A stretch of 64,000 nucleotides of DNA from Synechococcus sp. PCC 7336 (GCF_000332275.1 NZ_CM001776.1:2855737-2919736), one strand, 5' to 3'; positions 1 through 9,564 are shown, counted from the first letter of the stretch. Numbers and translations: made by a program. The notes: generated by a model not told the origin, from the letters alone.

Positions 1-1
1 G

Positions 2-889
2 GGCTATTGTCTGGGAATGCACCTCAAGCTCCTGTCCCCCAGCTTGACGGGGGCGAGCAATCCCTCGGGAGAACCTATTCCCGACTTCATGGCCTTTGGC
101 GGATTGGACGGGTTGCCCTTTTGGTGGGAGCCATTTTACAGCCCTTGGTTTGCAATGGCGGCAGTTGTCTTCGTCCCGGCGATTGTGGCCTTCATTTTGG
201 GCTATTTAATCTTTAGAAACCGCATCAAAGGGGTATATTTCGCCATTATTTCCCAGGCCACTGCGTTGGTGTTCAGCGTGCTGCTGGTGGGCTATCTAGA
301 ATACACGGCAGGCACTAATGGTCTGACGGATTTCAACACGTTTTTGGGCGCGGATATCAATACTCCTGAGGTTCGAGAGGTTCTCTACATCGTCACCGTG
401 GTTTTTCTGCTGGTGATTTATGTATTTGCCCGCTGGCTCACATCTGGAAAATTTGGCCGCCTACTGGTTGCCATTCGCGACGACGAGTTCCGGGTTAGAT
501 ATGCGGGCTATCACGTCGCCTTCTATAAGCTGGCGGTATACATGATTTCTGCTGTGATTGCTGCGATTGGTGGTGCTTTATTTGTACCGCAAGTGCTGAT
601 CATCAATCCGAATCAAGCCGGAATTGTGCAATCGATTGACTTTGTGATTTGGGTTGCTGTGGGAGGGAGAGGAACGTTAGTGGGTGCGGTTTTAGGCGCA
701 CTGCTGGTGAATGGTATGAAGACAGCATTGAGTGAAAATCTGCCCGAGGTTTGGCTGTTGGCTCAGGGGCTCTTGTTGGTTTTAATTGTGGTGTTCTTAC
801 CGAAGGGGATTGCAGGGGTGTTGGGAGATTGGCTGCGCAGGCTGTTCTTCAGGGCTCCGGCAGCTAAAATTGCATCATCTTCGAGTTAG
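2..889 (+). CDS. urtC: Urea ABC transporter permease UrtC (5' end outside window)
   Basis: Inner-membrane permease of the high-affinity urea uptake ABC transporter (LivM-like branched-chain permease family). The reading frame is open from base 2, and the residues before the first Met (GYCLG) fit the start of a UrtC transmembrane helix, so the gene begins outside the window; the visible 295 or so residues are the C-terminal three quarters. Several hydrophobic helices are visible, together with the LivM-type motif GGRGTLVGAVLGA near residue 215 and a typical C-terminal FLPKGIAG. The ATPase genes urtD and urtE follow on the same strand, which supports urea rather than amino-acid specificity. The natural start cannot be seen. 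Confidence 0.93.
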   Translation, partial: GYCLGMHLKLLSPSLTGASNPSGEPIPDFMAFGGLDGLPFWWEPFYSPWFAMAAVVFVPAIVAFILGYLIFRNRIKGVYFAIISQATALVFSVLLVGYLEYTAGTNGLTDFNTFLGADINTPEVREVLYIVTVVFLLVIYVFARWLTSGKFGRLLVAIRDDEFRVRYAGYHVAFYKLAVYMISAVIAAIGGALFVPQVLIINPNQAGIVQSIDFVIWVAVGGRGTLVGAVLGALLVNGMKTALSENLPEVWLLAQGLLLVLIVVFLPKGIAGVLGDWLRRLFFRAPAAKIASSSS

Positions 890-926
890 CGATTCGAGTT
901 AGCAGGTTTAATGCGGGGGCTGAGGT

Positions 927-1688
927 ATGGCTAGTGATATTATTCGAGTTGAGAATGTAACGGTTAGTTTTGATGGTTTTAAAGCGATCGACGACTTAAA
1001 TTTCGCCATGAAGGAGGGGGAGCTGAGGGTGGTGATTGGCCCCAATGGTGCGGGAAAGACGACTTTGTGTGACGTGATTACCGGAAAACTCAAGCCTGCG
1101 GCTGGCAAGGTTTATTTCAAGGGTAAAGAGATCACCAATCTGCCAGAGTATAGAATTGCTCGTATGGGGATTGGCAGAAAGTTTCAAACGCCGAGAATAT
1201 TTCTCAATTTAACTGTGTTTGAGAACCTCGAATTGTCTTTCAATCGCAATAAAGGGGTGCTGTCGACTCTGTTCTCCGTGCGTAAAGCTGAGGATCGCGA
1301 TCGCATTTACGAGGTGCTCGAGGTTTGCGGTTTAGAAAAAGAGGCCGATCTGCCTGCTGGGGTGCTGTCTCACGGCCAGAAACAGTGGCTGGAAATTGGC
1401 ATGATGGTGGCTCAAGATCCCGATCTCTTGCTGTTAGACGAGTGTGTGGCCGGCATGACGGACAAAGAGACCGAAGCGACGGGGGAATTGCTCGAGGTAT
1501 TGGCTAAAGAGCATGCCATTCTGGCGATCGAGCACGATATGGTGTTTGTCCGGCAGATTGCGCGCACTGTGACCGTTCTGCACCAGGGGATGGTGCTGTG
1601 TGAAGGTAATTTTGACGAAGTCCAGAACGATGCTCGCGTGATTGAGGTCTATTTGGGTTCCCACAAGACGGAGGCTGCGCCGGTTTAG
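927..1688 (+). CDS. urtD: Urea ABC transporter ATP-binding protein UrtD
   Basis: Cytoplasmic ATPase of the urea ABC transporter, 253 aa, the usual length for a LivG-like subunit. Walker A is GPNGAGKTT at residues 38-46, the signature is LSHGQKQWLEIGM, and Walker B is LLLLDECVAGM; the LSHGQ variant instead of LSGGQ is common in UrtD. The gene lies 37 bp after urtC and is followed by urtE, giving the conserved urtCDE order. The start ATG at 927 gives MASDIIRVENVTVSFDG, where the ABC domain normally begins. In cyanobacteria this operon is known to be under nitrogen control; its promoter would lie upstream, outside the window. Confidence 0.96.
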   Translation: MASDIIRVENVTVSFDGFKAIDDLNFAMKEGELRVVIGPNGAGKTTLCDVITGKLKPAAGKVYFKGKEITNLPEYRIARMGIGRKFQTPRIFLNLTVFENLELSFNRNKGVLSTLFSVRKAEDRDRIYEVLEVCGLEKEADLPAGVLSHGQKQWLEIGMMVAQDPDLLLLDECVAGMTDKETEATGELLEVLAKEHAILAIEHDMVFVRQIARTVTVLHQGMVLCEGNFDEVQNDARVIEVYLGSHKTEAAPV

Positions 1689-1737
1689 ACTACTGCTGCG
1701 ATGTTTGGCCTGCTGTACGAAGTGGATGATTGACAAG

Positions 1738-2463
1738 ATGACAGAAACGACTGTGGCGATGAAGCCTCTACTGGAGGTGAGTAATTTCAATGTTTATTAT
1801 GGCGAAAGCCATATTATTCGAGATCTATCCCTCAAAGTTTTGCCCGGTCAAGCGGTGTGTCTGTTGGGCCGCAATGGCATGGGTAAGACAACGACCCTCA
1901 AAACGATTATGGGTCTGCTCGCACAGAGGAGTGGCACGCTGACGTTAGATGGGGACTCGATATCCCATGCCCGTCCCTATCAACGGGCTTGTGCGGGAAT
2001 TGGCTACGTGCCTCAAGGACGAGAGATTTTCCCGCGCTTGAGTGTTGAGGAAAATCTCTTGGTTGGATTGGAGGCTTCGGCTGAGAATGTTAAATCGATT
2101 CCCGAGTTTGTCTACGATCTGTTTCCGATTTTGAAAGATTTTTTGAAGCGCTATGGAGGAGATTTGAGCGGGGGCCAGCAACAGCAGTTGGCGATCGCCA
2201 GAGCGCTAGTGTCCAATCCGAAAGTGCTGGTGCTCGACGAGCCTACCGAAGGAATTCAACCGTCAATTATTATTGAGATTGAGGAAGCCATCTCGAAGAT
2301 TAAGCAGGAGCGGGGGATCGCTGTTCTATTGGTGGAGCAATACTTTCAATTTGCCCAGAGTCTGGCCGATTATTATTATCTGATTGAGAATGGCAGTCTC
2401 GTGACGGAAGGTTTAACGAGTGAGATGGATGTGGCGCACGTTCAATCGTATCTGTCTGTCTGA
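1738..2463 (+). CDS. urtE: Urea ABC transporter ATP-binding protein UrtE
   Basis: Second ATPase of the urea transporter (LivF-like). Walker A GRNGMGKTT, signature LSGGQQQQLAIARAL and Walker B VLVLDEPTEGI are all intact. The reading frame extends back to 1642, overlapping urtD, but the family normally begins a few residues before LLEVSNFNVYYGESHI, so the ATG at 1738 (241 aa) is preferred. ATGs at 1726 and 1756 are alternatives, and no ribosome binding site clearly decides between them. This is the last urt gene; the next gene encodes a small unrelated membrane protein. Confidence 0.93.
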   Translation: MTETTVAMKPLLEVSNFNVYYGESHIIRDLSLKVLPGQAVCLLGRNGMGKTTTLKTIMGLLAQRSGTLTLDGDSISHARPYQRACAGIGYVPQGREIFPRLSVEENLLVGLEASAENVKSIPEFVYDLFPILKDFLKRYGGDLSGGQQQQLAIARALVSNPKVLVLDEPTEGIQPSIIIEIEEAISKIKQERGIAVLLVEQYFQFAQSLADYYYLIENGSLVTEGLTSEMDVAHVQSYLSV

Positions 2464-2499
2464 TTCAATCGTCCTCTCTGCAAAATAGCACGTGCTTAT

Positions 2500-2739
2500 A
2501 TGGATCTAAAGACACTACTGCCCAATGCTATCCAGTATGCGATCGCCATCTTGATTGGCTGGCTGCTGATTTCGGGAGAGATTTCTGAAACGTCATTCTT
2601 CGTCCTATTTCTTCTCTATGCTCTCGTGGCATATGTTGTGCGCAGGCGATCGCGATCGCAATCAGCCTCCACCTCGCCTGTCGCGTCTCATGTGGAAAAA
2701 TTTGACGAGGGACATGCCGCTGGCGATCGCAAAAAATAA
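2500..2739 (+). CDS. Small two-helix membrane protein, function unknown
   Basis: A 79-aa frame 36 bp downstream of urtE. It shows two hydrophobic stretches (about residues 10-25 and 31-47) followed by a basic, Ser-rich tail with RRRSRSRS. I do not recognise the family. Its last 78 bp overlap, tail to tail, the end of a second small membrane-protein frame on the other strand, so one of the two may not be expressed. Composition and position support a real gene, but there is no homology that I can name. Confidence 0.5.
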   Translation: MDLKTLLPNAIQYAIAILIGWLLISGEISETSFFVLFLLYALVAYVVRRRSRSQSASTSPVASHVEKFDEGHAAGDRKK

Positions 2740-2979
2740 AGTCATCCCTTCAAACACAATCCATGCTTGGAGAGTATTGCCCCCATCCTGCAGGGCCGGA
2801 CAGTTATTGAGAAGGCAGTGAATAGAAATGACATTCAGCATCAGCAACAGCACAGCCACCATTCCACTTAACAGTCCTGCACCCAATAAATAGGATTCGG
2901 GAGATAAGAGAAAAGCAAACAGTGACGACTGTTGCTCGAGCACTCGATCGATCGATGCCTTCAAGTCCGGCACTGGCAC
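2662..2979 (-). CDS. Small membrane protein downstream of the cupin gene, unknown function
   Basis: A 105-aa frame starting with GTG, 8 bp after the stop of the cupin gene and on the same strand, so probably co-transcribed with it. Two membrane helices are visible: about residues 28-52 (LLGAGLLSGMVAVLLLMLNVI) and 72-95 (WIVFEGMTLFFAIASGMSLV). A short cysteine-containing loop lies between them and the tail is basic. I do not recognise the family. The 3' end overlaps the convergent 79-aa frame. Confidence 0.55.
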   Translation of the reverse strand: MPVPDLKASIDRVLEQQSSLFAFLLSPESYLLGAGLLSGMVAVLLLMLNVISIHCLLNNCPALQDGGNTLQAWIVFEGMTLFFAIASGMSLVKFFHMRRDRRGGG

Positions 2980-2987
2980 TCTCCAGC

Positions 2988-3737
2988 CTAAAAATTCTTG
3001 ACGGCGTGCTGTTCGGGATCGAACTCGTAGCGCTTGCTGTAATTGGGCTTGCCGTAGAGGTTAAAGGTAAACGTGGGCAGCCACGAGTCTTCGGCGTGGA
3101 CCTGCTCGACACTGTGGATGGCATCGGGGGTAAAGCCAATCAGATCGCCGGGATAGAGGAGTTGCTCCTCGGCCAGATCCAGATCGGCACGACCGGCCTG
3201 ACTGCCATCATCCGTGCGTCGCCACAAATAATTCCGCTCTCGCCCGCTGGTCTCATCTCCGATAATGGCGACAATGCTCCAAGTGGCATGGTTGTGGACG
3301 GGGGACGGTTGTCCCGGCAACCACGACACGGTTTGAATTGCGAAGGGGTAGTTCGGTTCCTGGTAGAGGGTGTGAACAGCCCAGCCTTTTTCTTCATCGG
3401 GCATTGGCAAGGTGTCCCCCAGCCAGTCGGCCTGTTCGATAAAACGACGCACCAATACCGCAGCAATACGCAGGCGATCGCGATCGTCCTTGACGGCATC
3501 TACCATATCGTCCAAATCGCTCAGCAAGCGGTAGAGGCGATAGGGGCGGCGGTTGGGAAAGCGGCGCAGTTGAGTGGGGGGCTTGCCCATAGGACGGCTG
3601 ATACCGCTGGCATCCACCATTAGGGTGGCCGTTTGTCGTTCGGTGAGTGTGACCAAGATTTTTCCCAAAACGCGGTGGTTCAATCCTAACCAGAGAGGCC
3701 GAGTTTTGTCTGCAGGAATCGCTGTAACTTCCCGCAC
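2988..3737 (-). CDS. Cupin protein, cysteine-dioxygenase-like
   Basis: A 249-aa protein with a double-stranded beta-helix metal site: PVHNHATWSIVAII at about residues 145-158 supplies two histidines, and a later DAIHSVEQVHA provides the second cupin motif. This fits the predicted metal-dependent cysteine-dioxygenase-like family (thiol dioxygenase fold). The N-terminal 120 residues are helical and lack a known motif. The substrate cannot be inferred. A small membrane-protein gene follows 8 bp downstream, and a binding-protein gene ends 7 bp upstream on the same strand. Confidence 0.75.
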   Translation of the reverse strand: MREVTAIPADKTRPLWLGLNHRVLGKILVTLTERQTATLMVDASGISRPMGKPPTQLRRFPNRRPYRLYRLLSDLDDMVDAVKDDRDRLRIAAVLVRRFIEQADWLGDTLPMPDEEKGWAVHTLYQEPNYPFAIQTVSWLPGQPSPVHNHATWSIVAIIGDETSGRERNYLWRRTDDGSQAGRADLDLAEEQLLYPGDLIGFTPDAIHSVEQVHAEDSWLPTFTFNLYGKPNYSKRYEFDPEQHAVKNF

Positions 3738-3744
3738 CTGCTGG

Positions 3745-5559
3745 CTAAGGAATGATGTCCAGATGTTCTAGATTCCACAAATTCCCCAAAATGGGACGGG
3801 GATCGGCATCAATAACGCGATCGCGGATGGCAGTGAGGGCAAGGGGGTTGACGGTGCCGATCAAAGGCAATTGCTCTTGCACGATAGCCTGAAAGCGATT
3901 GTAGAGCTGCTTGCGTTTTTCGAAATCCAGTTCGCGAGTCCCGGCACTAAAAATGTCGTCGATTTCCCGTTCCCAAGCGGCAATCTGGCGATCGCGAATT
4001 TCTCGCCCTGGCGAACCGGCCGGATTCCAGATATGTAACTGACCGGTGGTGCGCCAGATATTCGCTCCGCTATTGGGTTCGATCCCGCCCCCCCCAAAAC
4101 TCAGCATAACGGCCTCCCAATCGTAAGTGGCGTTGAGTTTGTTCACGAGCGTGGCGAACTCGATCGGGACAAAATCGACCTCGATACCAATCTGGTCTAA
4201 GTCATGCTTGATTAATGCACCGATCGCCTCGCGATCGCTATTGCCCACATTGGTATTGAGCGTAAACCGGACCAAATTGCCCGACCGGTCCCGCAGGCGG
4301 TCGTTGCCGTCGTAGGTGTAGCCTGCCGCCAGCAGCAGTTGCTTGGCGCGATCGGGATTGTACTCGTAAACGGGCAGCCCTTCTGCAGGACTGAAATGAA
4401 ATGGACTGGCGGGGGAGATGGGAGAAATTTGGGACTGGCCCAGCCCCCTCAGTACGCTGTCGATCCAAGCCTGACGATTGACCGCATAGGAGACCGCTCG
4501 ACGGAAGTTGACATCGGTAAACCAAGCCGACTCGATGGGATCCACAATGGGCTCGCCCGTTTCAGGATTGGTTCCTGTGGATTGGTTGAAACAGAAGAAG
4601 CTGTTATTGAGGGTCTGCCCCAAGTTATAAATCGTAAATTTGCCACTGTCTTCTTCCTGCTTGAGCAATTGAAAATCGCTCCCTCGCACCGCAAAGGTAT
4701 CGAGACTGCCAGAGCGAAACTGCAGCAGTTGATTATCTTGGGATGCCACAATCTGCCGCACCAGACGCGGAATTTTGGGCAGTGTTTCTCCCCCCTCTCC
4801 CCGCTTGTAATAGTGTGGGTTGGGCTCCAGCTCTACCCTCTGGTTGGGGGTGTAGCGGGTCAGTCGATAAGGACCGCTACTGGGCAGAATATCGACGGGG
4901 GTGTCGATGCTCCAGAGTTGGTTGAACTCGGGGTTCCCCGCTTCATCGGTTGCAGCAATACTGTCGGCCAAGAGGTGTTTGGGCATGACGGGAGTTCCCA
5001 CCACTCCAAAGAAGGGCGCAAACGGTTCGGGGAGGGTGAACTCGATTTGGCGATCGCCCACCACTCTGACTTCGGGCAGTGCTTGACTCTCGCCGCTGCG
5101 CAGAACATCGCGGCTAGAAGTGGGAATTTTTTCGTTGAAGATGATGTCTTCGAAGGTGAACCGAAAATCTTCAATTGTCAGCGGCTCGCCGTCCGACCAG
5201 AGCAAACCGGGACGCAACGTAAATACAATACGCAATCCCCCATCAAAAATCTCCCATCCTTCCGCCAGTTCGGGAGCCCAGTCTAGCGTGTCTTCATCCA
5301 ATCTGGTCAGCCCGCTGAGGGTTGGCCCCAAGACGGTTCTGCTGGGGGCATCGCTGGACAAGTAATAGTTGAAGGTTTGAGGATCGCCAAAATCGGATAG
5401 CAGTAGATAGGGTCGCTCGATCGCGGCAGAATTGGCACTGCAGGCGGCGATCGCCCCCATTGCCAAACAGCACAGTAGAGCTCGGCCTAGCTTGACTGAG
5501 AGGCTCTCTCGCCAGTGGTTTTGCCAGGCGATCGCCCGTTGCAGCCAGCGGTTTAGCAT
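3745..5559 (-). CDS. ABC transporter substrate-binding lipoprotein, family 5 (oligopeptide/nickel type)
   Basis: A 604-aa extracytoplasmic solute-binding protein of the OppA/DppA family. It has a long basic N-terminus, a hydrophobic segment at residues 24-39 and a lipobox ending at Cys40 (GAIAAC), so it should be an acylated lipoprotein. Family features are visible: the early TLRPGLLWSDGEPLTIEDFRF-type block, the VELEPNPHYY block and the RRAVSYAVNRQAW helix. No permease or ATPase gene is adjacent, so it is an orphan binding protein in this window, as such genes often are in cyanobacteria. The ligand is unknown. Confidence 0.88.
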   Translation of the reverse strand: MLNRWLQRAIAWQNHWRESLSVKLGRALLCCLAMGAIAACSANSAAIERPYLLLSDFGDPQTFNYYLSSDAPSRTVLGPTLSGLTRLDEDTLDWAPELAEGWEIFDGGLRIVFTLRPGLLWSDGEPLTIEDFRFTFEDIIFNEKIPTSSRDVLRSGESQALPEVRVVGDRQIEFTLPEPFAPFFGVVGTPVMPKHLLADSIAATDEAGNPEFNQLWSIDTPVDILPSSGPYRLTRYTPNQRVELEPNPHYYKRGEGGETLPKIPRLVRQIVASQDNQLLQFRSGSLDTFAVRGSDFQLLKQEEDSGKFTIYNLGQTLNNSFFCFNQSTGTNPETGEPIVDPIESAWFTDVNFRRAVSYAVNRQAWIDSVLRGLGQSQISPISPASPFHFSPAEGLPVYEYNPDRAKQLLLAAGYTYDGNDRLRDRSGNLVRFTLNTNVGNSDREAIGALIKHDLDQIGIEVDFVPIEFATLVNKLNATYDWEAVMLSFGGGGIEPNSGANIWRTTGQLHIWNPAGSPGREIRDRQIAAWEREIDDIFSAGTRELDFEKRKQLYNRFQAIVQEQLPLIGTVNPLALTAIRDRVIDADPRPILGNLWNLEHLDIIP

Positions 5560-5607
5560 TAACTTTGCCCCATTCCCTTCTGCACGATTACTCTAGCTCG
5601 GGAACGC

Positions 5608-7695
5608 TCAATCGGAAGACCGCGATCGCTTGCGTCGAGAGGCAGCGGGCGATTGCTTCTTGGGTTTGACTTCGGCAGCCAAACTGCTCTCCGAACTGTC
5701 CGAGTCGGGTTCGGTGCCGCTTGCCTCTGAGGGTTCTGCAGATTCAATCGACGCTCCAGCAGATCCTCTGTCTGGGAAGTCAGCCCTGTCTGCAGTGCTC
5801 CCATGCTCTTCAGTGGGGTCTGTGTCGCCATCTGAGAGGTCCTCATCAGAAGGATTCAGTTCTACTTCTTCCCCAGCCTCTAGGTCGATGGCCTCTGTTC
5901 GATCTTCAACTTCGTCGTCGAGATCGAATCCGTCAATCTCTAGAGGGGCTTGACCCGGCAAAGATACAGCTACCACTGTGTCCCGTCCGGTTTTCACGGG
6001 TTCTTCCAACAGGGCCAATGGGGAAATTCCCATCTCCGAATAGACCTTCTGCTGTGGGGGGGTCATCTCGATATTGATCAGCTTGCGGCGGGCTTTGCGC
6101 GGAGTCGGCGCGGGGGGCGAGCTCGCCGGGTCAGCACCCTCTTCTACCGTACTTTTTTGAGGAGGCTCGATGACTTTAGTGGGTGCAGGTGTCGGTGTCG
6201 GTGTCGGTGTCTCGCTGCGAGTGGGCGCTGCAGGGCTGCGCCGCCCCCGCCGTCCCCCCTGATAGAGATTTTCGGGAACGGGGGTGGCCGAACGACCGCC
6301 ATTCGAGTAAGTGCTTCTGCGGCGGGAGCCGCCGTTGCGATCGCCCCCCACTCGAGTACCTGCGGTAGCTGCCGGAGCATCTGGTACACTGCTGGCCAGC
6401 ACTGCCGATGCGTTGGTGACCGAATGGTCGAAGGGGGTCTGCTCCAATTCTGGATGGGCTCCGGGCAGGTGAGCTAACAATCCCAAGCCTTCGCAAGTGG
6501 GGCAGGGACGACCGAAAACTTCGTACAAACTTTGACCCTGACGCTTGCGGGTTAACTCCACCAACCCCAGCTCGGACAATTGGGCAATTTGCGGACGAGA
6601 TTTATCGGCTCGCAATGTTTTGTTGAAATGCTCCAGCACCTGCAATTGGTCGCGACGGGAATCCATGTCGATGAAGTCCACCACAATCACCCCTGCAATA
6701 TTGCGCAGGCGCATTTGGTGAGCGATTTCAGTCGCGGCTTCGCAGTTGGTCCACAACACCGTTTCGCGCGAGGTGGCCGAGCGCGTAAACGAGCCCGAGT
6801 TGACGTCGATCACCGTCAGCGCCTCAGTGGGCTCGATGATGATATAGCCGCCAGAAGGGAGGTCCACGCGGGGGCGCAATGCCTGACGAATGGCGGCATT
6901 AACGCGGTAATAGTCAAAAACTGGCGTCGATTCTCGATGAGCGTCGATCGCCACTCCAGCAGGCATGCGACCCTTATTCCAGTTTTGCAGGTGCTTGCGC
7001 ACCCGCTGCACCCCCTCGGGGGTATCGGTGACAATGCGATTGACCTCATCGCTAAAGGCATCCCGCAGAACCCGCTGAATGAAGTCATTATCGCGATTGA
7101 GCAAACTGGGGGGGCGGGTGGCATGTTGTTCCTGTTGAATGGCTTCCCACTGTTTCTTGAGAATTTCTAAATCTTCGATGATGCTCTCTTCGGGCATTCC
7201 ATCTGCTTCAGTGCGCACCATCAAGCCCATTTGAGGCGGTTTGATCAAAATGGCGAGGGATTTGAGGCGGTTGCGTTCTTCTTCGTCGCGAATTCTGGAA
7301 GATAGATTGACCCCGCGACCGGAGGGCATGAGCACCAGATAGCGTCCGGGAAACGATAGATTGCCAGTCAGACGCGGTCCTTTATTCCCCGTCGGTTCCT
7401 TCATCACCTGCACCAACACCTTCTGTTGGGGGGTGACCAATTCGGTAATGGCAGAACTGCTCCGTTTGAGCCGAATCGGTCCCAGATCGCTGACGTGAAT
7501 GAATCCGTTGCGTTCGGGGTTGCCAATATTGATAAAGGCAGCATCGATACTGGGCAAGACGTTTTCCACAATCCCCAGATAGACATCCCCTACTTGATGG
7601 TGTCCGCTGGCAACAATCAATTCTTGAATGCGATCTTCAGAAAAAACAGCCGCGATGCGATGTTGCTCGCCAATAATAATTTGTTTGGACATCAA
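5608..7695 (-). CDS. rne: Ribonuclease E (Rne/Rng family)
   Basis: Endoribonuclease that starts mRNA decay. The N-terminal half has the S1 domain (about residues 35-120), then the DNase I-like catalytic core with acidic residues in LTVIDVNSGSFT and VIVVDFIDMDS, and the zinc-link CPTCEGLG near residue 400. The C-terminal third is acidic and Pro/Thr-rich, including a run of four GGTGTC hexanucleotides at about 6187-6212 that encodes a Thr-Pro repeat. The protein ends with RRKRSRSSD, matching the basic C-terminal nonapeptide that in cyanobacterial RNase E is known to recruit polynucleotide phosphorylase. A roughly 500-bp non-coding leader lies upstream, as is common for autoregulated rne genes. 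Confidence 0.95.
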   Translation of the reverse strand: MMSKQIIIGEQHRIAAVFSEDRIQELIVASGHHQVGDVYLGIVENVLPSIDAAFINIGNPERNGFIHVSDLGPIRLKRSSSAITELVTPQQKVLVQVMKEPTGNKGPRLTGNLSFPGRYLVLMPSGRGVNLSSRIRDEEERNRLKSLAILIKPPQMGLMVRTEADGMPEESIIEDLEILKKQWEAIQQEQHATRPPSLLNRDNDFIQRVLRDAFSDEVNRIVTDTPEGVQRVRKHLQNWNKGRMPAGVAIDAHRESTPVFDYYRVNAAIRQALRPRVDLPSGGYIIIEPTEALTVIDVNSGSFTRSATSRETVLWTNCEAATEIAHQMRLRNIAGVIVVDFIDMDSRRDQLQVLEHFNKTLRADKSRPQIAQLSELGLVELTRKRQGQSLYEVFGRPCPTCEGLGLLAHLPGAHPELEQTPFDHSVTNASAVLASSVPDAPAATAGTRVGGDRNGGSRRRSTYSNGGRSATPVPENLYQGGRRGRRSPAAPTRSETPTPTPTPAPTKVIEPPQKSTVEEGADPASSPPAPTPRKARRKLINIEMTPPQQKVYSEMGISPLALLEEPVKTGRDTVVAVSLPGQAPLEIDGFDLDDEVEDRTEAIDLEAGEEVELNPSDEDLSDGDTDPTEEHGSTADRADFPDRGSAGASIESAEPSEASGTEPDSDSSESSLAAEVKPKKQSPAASRRKRSRSSD

Positions 7696-8216
7696 AATTC
7701 CTCAAAAGTCGCAGGAGTACTGCTACAAATCCCATGACGGGTATATTTTCTTGCAAGAGTGAAGTTGGTTGCGACGCAATCGACTGGCCGTCGCAGCCAC
7801 CGATCGCAAGTCCCGAGATTGAGTCGATGCAGGCATAGGTACAGCCGAGGTGCTATATGGCTGAGGTCTCCCCAGCGTTGCGTACATGCTGGAGTTGGGG
7901 CTGGTCGCCGTACCAACTCGATCGGCCCAAACGCTATCAGAGCGCAGACCGAAAACCTAGGGGTTAACCTACGAATGCTTCGGGGCAAGAGCGGAACTAT
8001 TCCAACTTGGCTCTAGACTCTCGATGGCAGGTTCGGATCGGAAGCGCTGCCGCTGAGCTGCAGTGCGTTAGTGCCGAAAAACTCGAGCACTGCCTAGCTT
8101 GACCAAGATTATAGCGCTCCTGGTTGATTTGTTCATAGGGGCTGGGCCCGATCGGGCTATTAACTCTGGAGAATCGCTCTGTTTGCAGTGCCAATGACTC
8201 TCCTGCAGCAGGCTCG
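7696..8216. other. Intergenic region: long leader of rne
   Basis: 521 bp without a convincing gene, between the start of rne and the 3' end of galE, both on the minus strand. Short frames here are shadows with unusual composition. By analogy with other bacteria this is probably the promoter and long 5' untranslated leader used for RNase E autoregulation. I see no clear hairpin-T-run terminator for galE. Confidence 0.5.
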
Positions 8217-9230
8217 CTATTGTGGCGATCGCGCCATTTGAGGAACTGACACTCCACTTTGGCGACAGTGCCACTGCCAAGCGTGACGCACGATCGTATC
8301 CAACTGACGATAGTGGGGTTTCCATCCCAGCACGCTTTTGGCTAGATCCGAGCTGCCCACCAAGACAGGCGGATCGCCGGGACGGCGGGGACCGAGGCGC
8401 ACGTCAAAATCAGTTTGAGAAATGCGCCGGACCATCTCGATAACTTCCTTGACCGAGAACCCGCACATATTGCCGAGATTGACCGTTTGGCTGCAATTCT
8501 CCTGCTGCAGGTATTCCAGAGCCAGCCGGAAGGCATTGGCCAAATCCATGACGTGAACGTAATCGCGGATGCAGGTGCCGTCTTGGGTGTCGTAGTCGGT
8601 GCCGTTGATTTGAATGTAGGGGCGTTGCCCTAGGGCGGTTTGGATGGCAATGGGGATGAGATGGGTTTCGGGCTCGTGGGCTTCGCCCAACTGTCCGTCT
8701 GGGTCTGCCCCAGCAGCATTAAAGAATCTTAAGGTGACGGACTGCAGGTCGTGGGCTTTGCCATAATCTTGCAAAATGCGCTCCACCATCAGTTTGGTCG
8801 CGCCGTAGGGGCTGATGGGGCTGAGGGGATGGACTTCGGGAATGGGGCGTAGTGTGGGCTCGCCATAGACTGCACAGGTGGAGGGAAATACTAGGTGCTT
8901 TACCCCCGCAGCGAGCATGGCATCTAGGAGAGTGATGGTGTTGGCAACGTTATTGCGGTAATACAGCCCCGGTTTGGCGGTGGACTCCCCCACCACAATC
9001 GAGGCGGCGAGATGGCAGACAGCAGCAATTGAGTGTTCGCTAAAGAGGCGATCGAGCAGTTGTCGATCGCCAATATCGCCAACTGTCAAGTTTCGAGCGG
9101 GGACGAAATCGCGACGACCGTTAGACAAGTTGTCGATCGCTACGACATCGTATCCCTCGCGGAGCAGAAGTTTAACGACATGAGAGCCGATATATCCCGC
9201 ACCGCCCGTCACTAAGATTGTGGACTGCAT
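8217..9230 (-). CDS. galE: UDP-glucose 4-epimerase GalE
   Basis: A 337-aa extended short-chain dehydrogenase. The NAD-binding GGAGYIGS is at residues 9-16, the catalytic serine/threonine region is STCAVYG near residue 120, and Tyr-x3-Lys is SPYGATK. The substrate-binding block VTLRFFNAAGADPDGQLGE is typical of GalE and separates it from other nucleotide-sugar epimerases. It interconverts UDP-glucose and UDP-galactose for polysaccharide and glycolipid synthesis. The length is normal. It stands alone, 521 bp upstream of rne. Confidence 0.94.
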   Translation of the reverse strand: MQSTILVTGGAGYIGSHVVKLLLREGYDVVAIDNLSNGRRDFVPARNLTVGDIGDRQLLDRLFSEHSIAAVCHLAASIVVGESTAKPGLYYRNNVANTITLLDAMLAAGVKHLVFPSTCAVYGEPTLRPIPEVHPLSPISPYGATKLMVERILQDYGKAHDLQSVTLRFFNAAGADPDGQLGEAHEPETHLIPIAIQTALGQRPYIQINGTDYDTQDGTCIRDYVHVMDLANAFRLALEYLQQENCSQTVNLGNMCGFSVKEVIEMVRRISQTDFDVRLGPRRPGDPPVLVGSSDLAKSVLGWKPHYRQLDTIVRHAWQWHCRQSGVSVPQMARSPQ

Positions 9231-9564
9231 AGCGTCATTTTCCTCACACTAGGGTGCCGTCTGAAAACAGGCAGTGCGTGCCTCAGCAATGACCGATCGG
9301 GCCGGATTGCGCGATCGCAATTGGAACTCAATGGGGAGGTGAATGTACGCAATTGTAAGCGATTGTGTCCCCGCGACCGTGGGAGAAGCGAGCTGAGCAG
9401 GCGAGAAAGTGGGGAGGGGTCCCTTGGCGATCGCAAGCTTAGCCCGAGCTCTGCTCGGGCCTGCGGGGGAGCCGAACGGGTGGTGCGGAGAGAGGGGGTA
9501 GGATGGCAGCAAGCTTGCGGGCAAAATGGTGACGCAAGCGTTGCATGATTTTGGCGATCGCCCT
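9231..9564. other. Intergenic region between galE and the antiporter gene
   Basis: About 330 bp between divergent genes, containing HIP1 octamers and GC-rich stretches. It should hold both promoters. I see no gene, repeat array or clear regulatory motif in it. Confidence 0.4.

Noticed and set aside
4339-5286. 315-aa plus-strand frame inside the binding-protein gene
   Set aside because: It is the antisense of a well-supported lipoprotein gene and has no motif of its own.
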